DNA of 64,000 nucleotides from Mycobacterium sp. SVM_VP21 (lineage in GTDB: Bacteria > Actinomycetota > Actinomycetes > Mycobacteriales > Mycobacteriaceae): positions 1,860,001 through 1,924,000 of the forward strand of contig CP101406.1 in NCBI GenBank assembly GCA_024758765.1, given 5' to 3'. A model generated the notes under the pieces. The model was not told where the DNA came from and did no database searches. It saw nothing but the letters and a program-made list of their open reading frames with translations. How positions within the stretch are numbered: the first letter of the stretch is position 1; each line of letters opens with the position of its first letter. This document shows, piece by piece, positions 12,743-24,500 of the stretch. The position numbers were made by a program, and so were the translations under genes.

Positions 12743-15700
12743 ATGGCTCGTAAGCGTCGTAGCTCAGGACATCACGTCAACCGCAGCAGTGCGGGACGTC
12801 GTGCGGTCGGCGCTGCCGGTGCAGTCAGTGCGTTCCTGACATTCGGGGTGGTGCCGCAGGCCCAAGCCGACTTCGATCTCGACGACATGTTCGACCCGAC
12901 AGCGTGGGCGTCGTTGTTCGACTCCAACACAGGGGACTCGGACTTCAACTGGAGTCAGCTGTTCACCGGCGACGAGGTCAGCACTGCGCTGAGCGCGGCT
13001 TACACCGAGCCGGGATCTGCGCAGGCTTGGCTTGGGGACCCGCTCAACATCACCGACCTGATTGACCGGTGGTGGTACGAGCCGTTTCACACCGGGCTGG
13101 TGAATTGGATCGAGAGCCCGTTCGGAACACAGGTCGACAACTTCATCAACACCTGGTTCGGGTTCGGCTCGATCATCATCGGCAACGGTGCTGTGGGCAC
13201 CGAGTCGGATCCCAATGGTGGGGATGCCGGGTGGTTGTTCGGTGACGGTGGTGCCGGGTACGACGGCTCGTTGACCGGTGTCGCCGGTGGCGACGGCGGT
13301 GATGCGGGCTGGTTGGGCAATGGTGGCGCCGGCGGTGACGGCGGCGACGGTTACGCCGGTGGTGCCGGTGGTGCCGGTGGTTGGTGGAACGGTGTCGGTG
13401 GTGCTGGCGGCAATGGTGGTACCGGCGCCGACGGTGGTGACGGCGGTGTCGGTGCCGGCCTGATGTTCGGCATCGGTGGTGCTGGCGGCGCTGGTGGTGC
13501 CGGCGTGACCGGCACTGCGGGGACCGCCGGTGTGACCGGTGTCAATGGCGGTGTGGGTGGTGTCGGCGGCAACGGTGGAGTCGGGGGCAACGGTGGCGCG
13601 GGTGGCGCGTCGAAGTCCTGGGTGATCGGCGCCGGCGGCAAGGGCGGTGCGGCCGGAAACGGTGGTGCCGGTGGCGTCGGCGGCGAGGGCCTGGCCGGCA
13701 CCACCGGCGACGATGGTGCGGCCGGCACCTTCGCCGACGGCGGGGACGGCAATGGCGCCAACGGCACGTCCGGTTCTGACGGCAGCAACGGTGGTGCCGG
13801 TGGCAATGGCGGCGCGGCCGGAACGGCTGGGGCCGTGGGGGTCACGCACTCCTTGTTCGGCTACGACGGTGCCTCGGGGGTGGCCGGTCAGGTCGGTGCC
13901 GGTGGCAATGGCGGTACCGGCGGTGCGGCCGGCACCGGCGGCACTGGTGGCGCCGGTGCCACCGGTACCGCGGACCACCTCGACGGTGGCACGGGCGGCA
14001 ATGGCGGGGACTCGGGTGTCGCCGGTATCGGCGGCACCGGTGGCATGGGAGGCACGACCGGCCAGCAGGGCAGTGATGGTGCTGCGGCGATCGGTGCCAG
14101 CAACGGCGGTCGGGGCGGCGATGGCTACAACGCGGCCGCGGACCCGAACGCGGTAGCCGGCACTGCCGGTGGCAACGGTGGAGCGGGCGGTAACGCCGGC
14201 CTCCATGGCGTCGGTGGCGTGGGCGGTAACGGCGGCAGCGGTGCCACGGGCTCGGCCGGAATCAGCAGCACCACGGCCGGGGTGGACGGGACCGACGGGG
14301 GTAACGGTGGCGCGGGCGGCAACGGCGGCGCCGGCGGCCTGAACGAGGATGGGACGCACGCCGCCACCGGTATCGGCGGTGACGGTGGCGCCGGCGCTAA
14401 GGGCGGTGACGGTTACACCGGTCTCAGTGGCGTGGCCCCGGGCGCTGATGGCGAGTCGGGCACCAACGGTGGTGCCGGTGGTAGCGGTGGTGCCGGTGGT
14501 AGCGGTTCGGTTGCGGGTAGCCAGGGTGTTGGTGGTGCCGGTGGCAATGGCGGTAGCGGCGGAAATGGTGCGGCCGGTTCGACGGGTGCCGACGGTAATG
14601 CGCTCGACCACAACGGAACTGCCGGCGGCGACGGTGGCAAGGGCGGTAACGCCGGTGCCGGTGGTGCCGGTGGGCAGGGTGCCGGCGGTGCTGCGGTCGG
14701 CGGTTCTGACGGTAACGCCGGTGCCGGTGGCAACGGTGGCGCCGGTGGCAACGGTCTTGCGGGCGTTGACAGTTCGACAGCCGGTGTGGACGGCACCGCC
14801 GGTGGTAGCGGTGGCAAGGGCGGTAACGGCGGCGCCGGTGGTCTGCTTGCGGACGGCATCAACTACGCCGCCACCGGTACCGGTGGCGATGGCGGCGCTG
14901 GCGCTCAGGGCGGTGACGGTTACACCGGTCTTAGTGGCGTGGCGGCGGGTGCTGATGGCGAGTCGGGCACCAATGGTGGCGCTGGTGGTAGCGGTGGGGC
15001 CGGTGGTAGCGGTTCGGTTGCCGGCAACCATGGTGCTGGTGGTGTCGGCGGCAATGGCGGTAGCGGCGGAAATGGTGCGGCTGGTTCGACGGGTGCCGAT
15101 GGCACGTCGGGCAGCGTCAACGGAACCGCCGGTGGCAACGGCGGCAACGGTGGCAACGCCGGTTCCGGTGGCGCCGGTGGTCAGGGCGCCACGGGCCCGG
15201 CGGCCAATGGCACTGGCGGCAACGCCGGTGTCGGCGGTAACGGCGGCCAGGGAGGCAAGGGCCTTGCTGGCGTTGACAGCTTGACTGCTGGGGTTGCTGG
15301 CACCGCCGGCGGTGATGGCGGCAAGGGCGGCAACGGTGGTCAGGGTGGCCTGCTCGCGGGCAGCACCACCCAGCATGCGGCTTCCGGTGTCGGCGGCAAT
15401 GGTGGTGCCGGCGCTAAGGGCGGTAATGGTTTCACCGGTGGCAATGGCCTGACTGCGGGTGCTGATGGTGTCAGTGGCACCAATGGTGGTGCCGGTGGCA
15501 ATGGTGGTGCCGGCGGTAGCGGTTCGACGGCGGGCACGCATGGTGCTGGTGGTGTCGGCGGCAACGGTGGTAGCGGCGGCAACGGTGCGGCCGGTTCGGC
15601 GGGCACCGATGGGGCGGTCGGCAGCGTCAACGGCACCGCCGGAGGTAACGGCGGTAACGGTGGTAACGCCGGAACTGGTGGTGCCGGTGGTCAGGGTGCC

Positions 15701-18700
15701 TCGGGTCCGGCTGCTGATGGCTCCAACGGCAATGCTGGCACCGGTGGTAACGGGGGTCAGGGCGGCAAGGGCCTTGCTGGCGTTGACAGCTCGACCGCGG
15801 GTGTGGATGGCACCGCTGGCGGCAGCGGTGGCAAGGGCGGCAACGGTGGTACCGGTGGTCTGCTCGCGGGCAGCACCACCACGCATGCGGCGTCCGGTAT
15901 CGGTGGTGATGGTGGCGCGGGTGCCAAGGGCGGTAACGGGTTTACCGGTGGCAACGGTGTCGCTCCGGGTGCTGATGGTGTCAGTGGCACCAATGGTGGT
16001 GCCGGCGGCAATGGTGGTGCCGGTGGTAGCGGTTCGGTCGCTGGCCAGCATGGTGCTGGTGGTGTCGGTGGTAATGGTGGCTCGGGTGGCAATGGTGCTG
16101 CTGGTGGTGCGGGCGCTGATGGGACTGTTGGCAACGTCAACGGCACTGTCGGTGGTAACGGTGGCAACGGTGGTAATGCCGGTTCCGGTGGTGCGGGCGG
16201 GCAGGGGCCGACCGGTGCTGCGGCCAGCGGTAGCAATGGCAATGCGGGCACCGGTGGCAATGGTGGCCAGGGCGGTAAGGGCCTTGCGGGCGTTGACAGT
16301 TCGACCGCAGGTGCTGCCGGCACCGCGGGTGGCAATGGTGGCCAGGGCGGTAACGGTGGCCAGGGTGGTCTGCTGGCCGGCAGCACGACGCAGCGTGCGG
16401 CAGACGGTGTTGGTGGTGATGGTGGCGCGGGTGCCAAGGGCGGTAACGGGTTTACCGGTGGCAACGGTGTCGCTCCGGGTGCTGATGGTGTCAGTGGCAC
16501 CAATGGTGGTGCCGGCGGCAATGGTGGTGCCGGAGGTAGCGGTTCCACCGCTGGCAACCACGGTGCCGGTGGTGTCGGTGGTAATGGCGGCTCGGGTGGC
16601 AATGGTGCTGCTGGTGGTGCGGGCACTGATGGGACTGTCGGCAACGTCAACGGCACTGCCGGTGGTAACGGTGGCAACGGTGGTAATGCCGGTTCCGGTG
16701 GTGCCGGTGGTCAGGGTGCCTCGGGTCCGGCGGCTAATGGCTCCAACGGCAATGCGGGCGTCGGCGGTAACGGTGGTCAGGGCGGTAAGGGTCTTGATGG
16801 CACTGCCAGCACGACCGTCGGAGTGGATGGCACGGCCGGTGGCAGCGGTGGCCAGGGCGGTAACGGTGGTACCGGTGGCCTGATCGCGGGCAGCACCACC
16901 ACGCACGCCGCGTCCGGTATCGGTGGTGATGGTGGCGCCGGTGGTAAGGGCGGTAATGGTTTCACCGGTGGCAATGGCCTGACGGCGGGTGCTGATGGTG
17001 TCAGTGGCACCAATGGTGGTGCCGGCGGCAATGGTGGTGCCGGAGGTAGCGGTTCGGTCGCTGGCCAGCATGGTGCTGGTGGTGTCGGTGGCAATGGTGG
17101 CTCCGGCGGCAATGGTGCTGCTGGTGGTGCGGGCACTGATGGGACTGTCGGCAACGTCAACGGAACTGCCGGTGGTAACGGTGGCAACGGTGGTAATGCC
17201 GGTTCCGGTGGTGCGGGCGGGCAGGGGCCGACCGGTGCTGCGGCCAGCGGTAGCAATGGCAATGCGGGCACTGGTGGCAATGGTGGTCAGGGCGGTAAGG
17301 GTCTTGATGGCACCGCCAGCACGACCGCGGGTGTGGATGGCACCGCTGGCGGTAGTGGTGGCCAGGGCGGTAACGGTGGTACCGGTGGCCTGATCGCGGG
17401 CAGCACCACCACGCACGCCGCGTCCGGTATCGGTGGTGATGGTGGCGCCGGCGGTAAGGGCGGTAACGGGTTCACCGGTGCTGACGGCGCGGCCCCGGGT
17501 GCCAACGGCGGCAACGGCACCAATGGTGGTGCCGGCGGTAACGGTGGTGCCGGCGGCACCGGCTCGACCGCCGGCCAGCATGGCGCTGGTGGTGTCGGCG
17601 GCAATGGTGGCTCCGGTGGCAAGGGTGCGGCCGGTTCGACGGGTACGGACGGTAGCGCCGTCGACCACGACGGCACCGCCGGCGGTAACGGTGGCAACGG
17701 TGGCAACGCCGGCTCCGGTGGCGTCGGTGGTCAGGGCGCCGCGGGCGCGGCGGCCAGCGGTACCAACGGTGCCGCGGGCGTCGGCGGCAACGGTGGCGCC
17801 GGTGGTAACGGCTTTGCGGGCGTTGACAGTTCAGCGGCGGGTGTGGATGGCACCGCCGGTGGCAACGGTGGCCAGGGCGGCAACGGTGGCCAGGGTGGTC
17901 TGTTCGCGGGCAGCACCACTCAGCACACGGCCTCGGGCAACGGCGGTGACGGCGGCGCCGGCGCCAAGGGCGGCAACGGCTACACCGGACTCAGTGGTGC
18001 CACTGCCGGCGCCAACGGCGAGTCCGGCACCAACGGTGGCCAGGGCGGTAACGGTGGCGCCGGTGGCACCGGCGCCAACGGGGGTAAGGGCGGCAGTGCC
18101 GGCGTCGGCGGCAACGGTGGTAGCGGCGGCAGCGGCGTCAACGGCGCCGACGCCAGCACCGCCGGAGCCGATGGTGGCAAGGGCGGCAGCGGCGGCAGCG
18201 GTGGCAGCGGCGGCCAGGGTGGCGCTGGCGGCAACGGCGGCACGGCCACCGCGGGCATCGATGGCGCCAACGGCAATGGCGGCAACGGCGGCCAGGGCGG
18301 TAACGCCGGCACGGCCGGTGACGGTGGCAAGGGCGGCGACGGGAATGCCACCACAGCCAACGGCGGCAACGGTGGCGCCGGCGGTGACGTCGGCTCCGCC
18401 GGCAACGGCGGCAACGCCGGGGCGCACGGCACCGGCGGCAACGGCGGAACCGACGGTTCGACCGGCACCGGCGGTGCCCCGATCACCACCGCGTCGGGCA
18501 ACGGTGGGCAGGGCGGCAACGGCTATGACGCCGCGTCCGACCCGAATGCCACACCGGGCACCAACGGCGGCAACGGTGGCGACGGCGGCGACGGCGGATC
18601 AAACGGCAACGGCGGCAACGGTGGCGTCGGCGGCAGTGCGGCCACCGGTATCGGCGGCAGCGGCGCGGCCGGTGCAGACGGCACCCTCGGCAACCCCAAC

Positions 18701-21259
18701 GGCGGTGACGGCCACGCGGGTGACGCCGGCGGCAAGGGTGGCAGCGGCGGCGACGGCGGGGCCAGCGGCCTGTTGTCCATCAACACCGCGGGCAGCGGTG
18801 GCCATGGCGGCGACGGCGGCGACGGCGGCCAGGGCGGCACCGGCGGCAACGGCTACAGCCCCACCGTGGCCGGGGCCAACGGCGGTAAGGGCGGCAACGG
18901 CGGTGAGGCCGGTTCCGGCGGCGACGGTGGCGCCGGCGGTAACGCCGGTGCGGTCAACGGTGCCGCCAGTGCGGGCGTCAACGGCAACGGCGGTGCGGGT
19001 GGCAACGCCGGCAGCGCCGGCCAGGGCGGCAACGGCGGCAATGGCGCCAATGGCGACGCCACCACGCCGAACGGTGGAGCTGGTGGCCAGGGCGGCGATG
19101 CCGGCAGCGTCGCGGGGACCGGCGGCAACGGCGGGGCGCACGGCACCGGCGGCACCGGCGGCGTCGACGGCACCAACGGTGCCACCGGCACCCCGGCCGT
19201 GGGCCCGTCGGGCAACGGCGGCAACGGAGGAAACGGGTACGACGCGGCCGGTGACCCGAACGCGGCGGCGGGCACGGTCGGCGGCAACGGTGGTGCCGGC
19301 GGTGCCGGCGGCAGCATCGGCAACGGCGGACGCGGCGGCGACGGGGGCGGCGGCGCCACTGATGCGGTGGGCGGCACCGGTGGTGCCGGCGGAAACGCGA
19401 CGATCGGTGACGCCGGCAACGGTGGCAACGGCGGAGCCGGTGGCGCCGGCAGCGTGGGTGCGGTTGGCGCACAAGGCGGCAACGCGGGGTCCGGTGGTGC
19501 GGTGTCCGTGCAGGGCAACGGTGGCGCTGGTGGAACCGGAGGCAAGGGCGGTGCCGGCGGTGCCGGCGCGACGGCCACGGCCGGCAACGCCGGCAACAAC
19601 GGCGCCTCCGGCGGCCGGGGCGGTGATGGTGGTGTCGGCGGCGCCGGCGCAGGTACCGGCAACGGCGGCGCGGGCGGCAACGGCGGCGCCGGCGGTCTCG
19701 GCGGAGACGGTTCGGCCGGGCTCTCTGACGTCGACGGCGTCGGCCAGTCCGGCGGTAGCGGCGGCGACGGCGGCAACGGTGGCTCGGGCAACATCGGTGG
19801 CGCGGCGCTCGGATCGGGCAACGGCGGTGCCGGCGGCTCCGGCGGTGTCGGCGGCAACGCCGGAAATGGCGCCACCGGTTCAAATTCCAACGCGGCCGAC
19901 GGCGACGGCGGCAACGGTGGCTCCGGTGGATCGGGCGGCTCCGGCGGCGTCGGCAACACCGGTGGCAAGGCGTTCGGCTCGGGTACTGGTGGCGCCGGTG
20001 GTGCCGGCGGCAATGCCGGACACAGCGGCAACGGTGCTGATGGTGGTGACGGCACTGGCACCGGCAACGGTGGCAACGGTGGCGCTGCGGGCGGCACCAA
20101 CGCCCTCGGTGGCGGCCAGGGCGGTACGGGTGGTGACTCGGTCGCCGGTGACGGTGGTGCCGGTGGTGCCGGCGGCAACGGCGGCGACGCGGGTGCGGTG
20201 GCCGGAAACGGTGGCGACGCGACCGGTACCGGCAACGGCGGCAACGGCGGCTGGGGCGGCCTGGGCGGCTGGGGCGGTCCTGGCGGTGCCGGTGGTAATG
20301 CGTTGGGCGCCAACGGAAATGGTGGCGCCGGTGGGGTCGGCGGTAACGGCGGCAACACCACCGCGGTCGGCGGTAACGGCGGCGACGGCGGCTTGAGCGG
20401 CAATGGCGGCAACGGCGGCACCGGCGGCTGGGGCGGCGTTGGCCGCGAAGGCGGCGCCGGTGGCAACGCGGCCGGTTCCGGCACCGGCGGCAAGGGCGGC
20501 GCCGGGGGTAATGGCGGGGCCAACAGCGCCGCCGGGAACGGCGGGGCCGGCGGCGACGCACTGCCAGGTCAAGCCGCCGGCAACGGCGGCAACGGCGGCA
20601 ACGGCTCCGGCGGCACCATGACCTTCGCCCCGCCCTACCAGTACGGGCAGGGCGGCGACGGCGGCGCGGGCGGAACCTCGGCGTCGGGTACCGGCGGTGC
20701 CGGCGGTGCGGGCGGTCAGGCCACGAGCGGTAGCGCCGGTGGGTTGGCCGGTGCGGGCGGTCAGGGCAACGGCGGCAGCAGCGACGGCGGTAACGGCGGT
20801 ACCGGCGGCAAGGGCGGTACCGGCGCCCACGGTGGCAACGGCGGCAACGGTGGTGCCTCGACGACCGGTACCGCGGGCGGCAACGGCAACGGCGGCGCGG
20901 GCGGTAACGGCGGCAGCGCCGGCCTGCCCGGTGATGGCGGCGACGGCGGCCACGGCGATGCCACGCACATCGACGGCGGCAACGGCGGCAACGGCGGCAA
21001 CGTGGGTGCCACCGGCACCGGTGGCGCCGGCGGCAATGCCGGAACCGGCGGAGCCGCGGGCACCGGCAGCACGGGTCAGGGCGGAACCGACGGCGCTACG
21101 CCGGGCGGCCCGGCCGGCAACGGCGGTGATGGCGGCGACGGCTACACCCAGCCCGGAGCCGGCAACGGCGGTGGCAAGGGCGGCGCCGGTGGTAACGGCG
21201 GCGACTTGGGCAACGGCGGCAATGGCGGCAACGGAGGTGATGGTTCGCCCGGCGCATGA
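12743..21259 (+). CDS. PGRS4: giant secreted PE-less PGRS-repeat protein (2838 aa)
   Basis: This is the largest gene in the window. ATG 12743 opens [16 protein letters not shown], nearly the same as PGRS3, with a signal peptide of 42 residues (AQA|D) and a type A head ([29 protein letters not shown]) to about residue 160. Eight copies of the 170-codon module follow (14250-18050). Irregular PGRS repeats then run to the end, with a rare aromatic island [10 protein letters not shown] near residue 2626. The C-terminus, GDGSPGA, differs from the GTHG end of PGRS1-3. The leader between PGRS3 and PGRS4 repeats that between PGRS2 and PGRS3, including AATCAAGGCAGATAGGC, so the two genes arose by tandem duplication. 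Function unknown; expected at the cell surface. Confidence 0.87.
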   Translation: MARKRRSSGHHVNRSSAGRRAVGAAGAVSAFLTFGVVPQAQADFDLDDMFDPTAWASLFDSNTGDSDFNWSQLFTGDEVSTALSAAYTEPGSAQAWLGDPLNITDLIDRWWYEPFHTGLVNWIESPFGTQVDNFINTWFGFGSIIIGNGAVGTESDPNGGDAGWLFGDGGAGYDGSLTGVAGGDGGDAGWLGNGGAGGDGGDGYAGGAGGAGGWWNGVGGAGGNGGTGADGGDGGVGAGLMFGIGGAGGAGGAGVTGTAGTAGVTGVNGGVGGVGGNGGVGGNGGAGGASKSWVIGAGGKGGAAGNGGAGGVGGEGLAGTTGDDGAAGTFADGGDGNGANGTSGSDGSNGGAGGNGGAAGTAGAVGVTHSLFGYDGASGVAGQVGAGGNGGTGGAAGTGGTGGAGATGTADHLDGGTGGNGGDSGVAGIGGTGGMGGTTGQQGSDGAAAIGASNGGRGGDGYNAAADPNAVAGTAGGNGGAGGNAGLHGVGGVGGNGGSGATGSAGISSTTAGVDGTDGGNGGAGGNGGAGGLNEDGTHAATGIGGDGGAGAKGGDGYTGLSGVAPGADGESGTNGGAGGSGGAGGSGSVAGSQGVGGAGGNGGSGGNGAAGSTGADGNALDHNGTAGGDGGKGGNAGAGGAGGQGAGGAAVGGSDGNAGAGGNGGAGGNGLAGVDSSTAGVDGTAGGSGGKGGNGGAGGLLADGINYAATGTGGDGGAGAQGGDGYTGLSGVAAGADGESGTNGGAGGSGGAGGSGSVAGNHGAGGVGGNGGSGGNGAAGSTGADGTSGSVNGTAGGNGGNGGNAGSGGAGGQGATGPAANGTGGNAGVGGNGGQGGKGLAGVDSLTAGVAGTAGGDGGKGGNGGQGGLLAGSTTQHAASGVGGNGGAGAKGGNGFTGGNGLTAGADGVSGTNGGAGGNGGAGGSGSTAGTHGAGGVGGNGGSGGNGAAGSAGTDGAVGSVNGTAGGNGGNGGNAGTGGAGGQGASGPAADGSNGNAGTGGNGGQGGKGLAGVDSSTAGVDGTAGGSGGKGGNGGTGGLLAGSTTTHAASGIGGDGGAGAKGGNGFTGGNGVAPGADGVSGTNGGAGGNGGAGGSGSVAGQHGAGGVGGNGGSGGNGAAGGAGADGTVGNVNGTVGGNGGNGGNAGSGGAGGQGPTGAAASGSNGNAGTGGNGGQGGKGLAGVDSSTAGAAGTAGGNGGQGGNGGQGGLLAGSTTQRAADGVGGDGGAGAKGGNGFTGGNGVAPGADGVSGTNGGAGGNGGAGGSGSTAGNHGAGGVGGNGGSGGNGAAGGAGTDGTVGNVNGTAGGNGGNGGNAGSGGAGGQGASGPAANGSNGNAGVGGNGGQGGKGLDGTASTTVGVDGTAGGSGGQGGNGGTGGLIAGSTTTHAASGIGGDGGAGGKGGNGFTGGNGLTAGADGVSGTNGGAGGNGGAGGSGSVAGQHGAGGVGGNGGSGGNGAAGGAGTDGTVGNVNGTAGGNGGNGGNAGSGGAGGQGPTGAAASGSNGNAGTGGNGGQGGKGLDGTASTTAGVDGTAGGSGGQGGNGGTGGLIAGSTTTHAASGIGGDGGAGGKGGNGFTGADGAAPGANGGNGTNGGAGGNGGAGGTGSTAGQHGAGGVGGNGGSGGKGAAGSTGTDGSAVDHDGTAGGNGGNGGNAGSGGVGGQGAAGAAASGTNGAAGVGGNGGAGGNGFAGVDSSAAGVDGTAGGNGGQGGNGGQGGLFAGSTTQHTASGNGGDGGAGAKGGNGYTGLSGATAGANGESGTNGGQGGNGGAGGTGANGGKGGSAGVGGNGGSGGSGVNGADASTAGADGGKGGSGGSGGSGGQGGAGGNGGTATAGIDGANGNGGNGGQGGNAGTAGDGGKGGDGNATTANGGNGGAGGDVGSAGNGGNAGAHGTGGNGGTDGSTGTGGAPITTASGNGGQGGNGYDAASDPNATPGTNGGNGGDGGDGGSNGNGGNGGVGGSAATGIGGSGAAGADGTLGNPNGGDGHAGDAGGKGGSGGDGGASGLLSINTAGSGGHGGDGGDGGQGGTGGNGYSPTVAGANGGKGGNGGEAGSGGDGGAGGNAGAVNGAASAGVNGNGGAGGNAGSAGQGGNGGNGANGDATTPNGGAGGQGGDAGSVAGTGGNGGAHGTGGTGGVDGTNGATGTPAVGPSGNGGNGGNGYDAAGDPNAAAGTVGGNGGAGGAGGSIGNGGRGGDGGGGATDAVGGTGGAGGNATIGDAGNGGNGGAGGAGSVGAVGAQGGNAGSGGAVSVQGNGGAGGTGGKGGAGGAGATATAGNAGNNGASGGRGGDGGVGGAGAGTGNGGAGGNGGAGGLGGDGSAGLSDVDGVGQSGGSGGDGGNGGSGNIGGAALGSGNGGAGGSGGVGGNAGNGATGSNSNAADGDGGNGGSGGSGGSGGVGNTGGKAFGSGTGGAGGAGGNAGHSGNGADGGDGTGTGNGGNGGAAGGTNALGGGQGGTGGDSVAGDGGAGGAGGNGGDAGAVAGNGGDATGTGNGGNGGWGGLGGWGGPGGAGGNALGANGNGGAGGVGGNGGNTTAVGGNGGDGGLSGNGGNGGTGGWGGVGREGGAGGNAAGSGTGGKGGAGGNGGANSAAGNGGAGGDALPGQAAGNGGNGGNGSGGTMTFAPPYQYGQGGDGGAGGTSASGTGGAGGAGGQATSGSAGGLAGAGGQGNGGSSDGGNGGTGGKGGTGAHGGNGGNGGASTTGTAGGNGNGGAGGNGGSAGLPGDGGDGGHGDATHIDGGNGGNGGNVGATGTGGAGGNAGTGGAAGTGSTGQGGTDGATPGGPAGNGGDGGDGYTQPGAGNGGGKGGAGGNGGDLGNGGNGGNGGDGSPGA
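14250..18050 (+). repeat. Tandem 170-codon modules inside PGRS4 (8 copies)
   Basis: The GGL landmark Leu codon lies at 14339, 14843, 15350, 15860, 16370, 16880, 17390 and 17900. Intervals are 504, 507 and then five of exactly 510 bases. The five equal intervals and near-identical wording of the central copies point to recent unequal crossing-over or gene conversion. The first two copies carry a variant ([20 protein letters not shown]) instead of AGSTTxHAASG, as does the first copy in PGRS3 ([11 protein letters not shown]). Confidence 0.88.
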
Positions 21260-21571
21260 CGGGCACGAAGGTGAACTAACTTCCGCTGGTGGAGCGGCTG
21301 GCCTTGTCGTATCTCCCCAGGTTGATTGGTCACGAGTCGTTGGCACACAGGTAAACATCAGCGTTGGCTGAGGATTCCGCGTGTCGCGCACGGCACCCCG
21401 GCTAGACCCGTTTGACATCGGAGGATGTCATGGCATTTGTCAGATTGAGTCTGTGAAACCGGGCGGATTTCGGGTGTTGACTCGGGGGTTCTAACCCATT
21501 AACTTAAGGGCCGCGTTAGAATATCCATTCGTTCACTGTGGTGGACCGCTGTAGAGACTTGAGGCAAGCAC
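21260..21571. other. Intergenic region before PGRS5
   Basis: About 310 bases with no gene. It contains the PGRS5 promoter (21477-21505) and the Shine-Dalgarno sequence GAGG at 21561-21564. No terminator-like hairpin with a T-run was recognised after PGRS4. Confidence 0.6.
21477..21505 (+). promoter_or_regulatory. SigA-like promoter of PGRS5
   Basis: A -35 TTGACT (21477-21482) and a -10 TAACTT (21500-21505) are separated by 17 bases, close to the housekeeping consensus. Transcription would begin near 21512, giving a leader of about 60 bases before ATG 21572. This is the best-matching promoter in the array by eye. Confidence 0.6.
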
Positions 21572-24500
21572 ATGGCAGGAAAGCGTCAGGGCGCGGGGCA
21601 GGCTGGGGCCGGTCGGCGCCACGGGGGGCGGCGTCGTCAGGTACTCGGTGCGGGTTCGGCCGCGGCGGCATTCCTGGCGTTCGGAATCACGCCGTTGACG
21701 CCGGCGCCGTCGGCACAGGCCGACGGCGAGCTGGACTGGCTGCTTGACCTGTTCAGCCCGGCGGCCTGGCCGAGCGCTGACGCGGATGTCTCGGGTGGAT
21801 TCGACTGGGCGATGTCCGCCGACTCCAACCCGCTGGACCTGACCGCACTGGTGGACCAGTGGTTCTACACCCCGCTGCATGACGGCCTGGTCGACTGGAT
21901 CGACAGCCCGCTGGGCATCGAGGTCAACGACTTCATCAACGAGACGTTCGGGTTCGGCTCGATCATTATCGGCAATGGGGCGATCGGTGTTGCCGGTGTC
22001 GATGGTGGCAATGGTGGTGACGGCGGCTGGTTGTTCGGTGATGGTGGCGCGGGTGTCGCCGGCGGCGACGGTGGTGCGGCCGGCCTGTTCGGCAACGGTG
22101 GGGCCGGTGGTGCCGGTCTGGCGGGTCTGGCCGGCGGCGACGGCGGCGACGGCGGCTCCTGGATGGGTGTCGGTGGCGACGGCGGCCTCGGTGGTGCCGA
22201 TGGTGGTGCCGGCGGCAATGGTGGCGATGGCGCGGGCTGGTTGTTCGGCTCCGGTGGTAACGGCGGTGCCGGTGGTATCGGCGCGGCCGGGCTGGTCGGT
22301 GCTGCGGGTGCGGCCGGCAGCTGGCTGAACGCCGGTACCGGCGCCGGTGCGGTGGCCGGTAACGGTGTCGTTGGTGGCAATGGCGGCAATGGTGGTGCCG
22401 GCGGCAAGTCTTCGGGTCTTTTCGGCGACGGCGGCAATGGTGGTGCAGGCGGTGTCGGTGGCGCCGGCGGCAACGGCGGCCAGGGCGGCGACGGCGCCCA
22501 AGGTGATTGGGACATCGCTGCCAGCAACGGCGTCGGCGGCAACGCTGGTGCCGGCGGTGACGGCGCCAACGGTGGTCAGGGTGGCCAAGGCGGTCTGGCC
22601 GGCGCCGGCAGCAGCATGGGTTCTGCGGGCACCAACGGCCTGGGTGGCGTGGGCGGCGACGGCGGCGACGCCGGTATCGCCGGCAACGGCGGTGCCGGGG
22701 CTGCGGGCACAATCGCGCACCCCAACGCCGGTGACGGTGGCGAAGGTGCGGCTCCGGGCAGCGTCGGACACGGCGGTGCGGGTGGCCTGAACGGCGGCTC
22801 GACCACCGAGCATGCGGCCAGCGGCGCCGACGGGCAGAAGGCCGACCACGGTGGCAACGGTGGTGCCGGTGGCGACGGCTTTGACGTAGCTGCCTACAAC
22901 GCCGCGCACGCCAATGACGTGGGCTTCAAGGCGCTCACCATCGCCGGCGGCAACGCCGGCAACGGTGGTGCGGCCACGGTGTTCAGCGTCGGTGACGGTG
23001 GCGCCGGTGGCAACGGCGGCGACGGTGGCGCCGGCGGTAAAGGTGGCGACAGTGGTGCCCTGGGGGAGAACCTCCATGCCGGTAAGGGCGGCGCCGGTGG
23101 CAACGGCGGCAACGGCGGTAAGGGCGGCACTGGCGGTGGTGCCGGTGGCCAGGGCGGTCAGGGCGGCAGCGGCGGTAAGGGCGGCGACGGCGGGGCCGGC
23201 GGCACTGCGCTGAACTCGAATTCCGGCTACGGCGGGGCCGGCGGAACCGGCGGCAAGGGCGGCTTGGGCGGGGCCGGCGGCGCCGGTTACACCGGCCAGA
23301 CCGGTGTGCAAGGCGTCAACGACGGCGCCGGTGAGGACGGCGGCAACGGCGGTGCGGGCGGCGCCGGCGGTGCGGGTGGTAACGGTGGTGCCGCCGGCTT
23401 CGGCGCCACCAGCTACGGCAACAACGGCAACGGTGGCAACGGCGGCACGGGCGGCAACGCCGGGGCCGGTGGTAACGGTGGCACGGGCGCCGACGGTGAC
23501 GCCACTTACAAGGACGGTGGCGCGGGCGGTCAGGGCGGCAACGTCGGCACCGCCGGTAGTGGTGGTGCGGGCGGCGCTGCCGGTACCGGTGGCAGTGGCG
23601 GCAATGGCGGCACCGATGGTGCCGGGGGCAGCTCTGTGACCAGCGGCGGTAACGGCGGTAACGGTGGTAACGGCTATGACGCGGCCAGTGACACCGGCGC
23701 GGCGGCCGGCACCTCCGGCGGCAATGGCGGCCAGGGCGGTAACGGCGGTGACTACGGCAACGGCGGCCAGGGCGGCAATGGCGGTAACGGTGTGGCCGGC
23801 GATAACGGGGCCGCCGCAACCTCCGCGGCCGAGAACGGCGGCAACGGCGGCAATGGCGGCTCTGGTGGCAAGGGTGGTGCCGGCGGTAACGGCGGATCGA
23901 TGGCCGGCAATGCCGGCTCCGGCGGTAACGGTGGCAGCGGCGCCAAGGGCGGCAACGCCGGGGCCGGTGCCGCCGGCCTGAACGGTTTGGAATCCGGCAA
24001 CGCCAGCTATGACGGCACCGCGGGCAGCAGCGCGGGTACCGCGGGCACCGGTGGCGATGGCGGCGACGGTGGCGCGGCCGGCACGGCGACCAACGGCAAC
24101 GCCGGTACGCAGGGCACCGGTGGTAACGCCGGTAGCGGTGGCGACGGCGCCACGGGCGGCGACGGCGGCGCGGGTGCCGCCGGCGTCTCGGGTCACGCCG
24201 ACGGCGGTAGCGGCGGTAACGGTGGTGACTCCAGCCAGGGCGGTGCCGCGGGCACGGCCGGTACCGGCTCTGTCAACGGCAACACCGGTTCCGACGGCGC
24301 GGGTGTTGACGGCCCGGCCGGTAACGGTGGTGCCGGTGGTAAGGGCTTCACCGACAGTGCGGCCGGCACCTCCGGTGGCAAGGGTGGCGCCGGTGGTGAC
24401 GGCGGCAACCTCGGTAACGGTGGCCAGGGTGGTGACGGTGGTGACGGTGTGGCGGGCACCAGCGGCTCCGGGACCGACGCCAACGGCAACGGCAACTCCG

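Noticed and set aside
7053..12743. Twin-arginine (Tat) export suggested by GRRAVGAAG in PGRS3 and PGRS4
   Set aside because: The full Tat motif is missing and other members lack the pair at this place, so Sec export is the simpler reading.
12764..17668. Very long antisense open frames opposite the PGRS genes (up to about 1600 codons, Ala/Thr/Val-rich or Pro-rich PPLPP frames)
   Set aside because: GGN-rich coding strands rarely produce stops in other frames. These frames mirror the repeat, lack start signals and have no family features.
8574..18050. Regular 510-base periodicity considered as a CRISPR or non-coding satellite
   Set aside because: Intervals are multiples of three, wholly inside open PGRS frames, with no short repeats and unique spacers.
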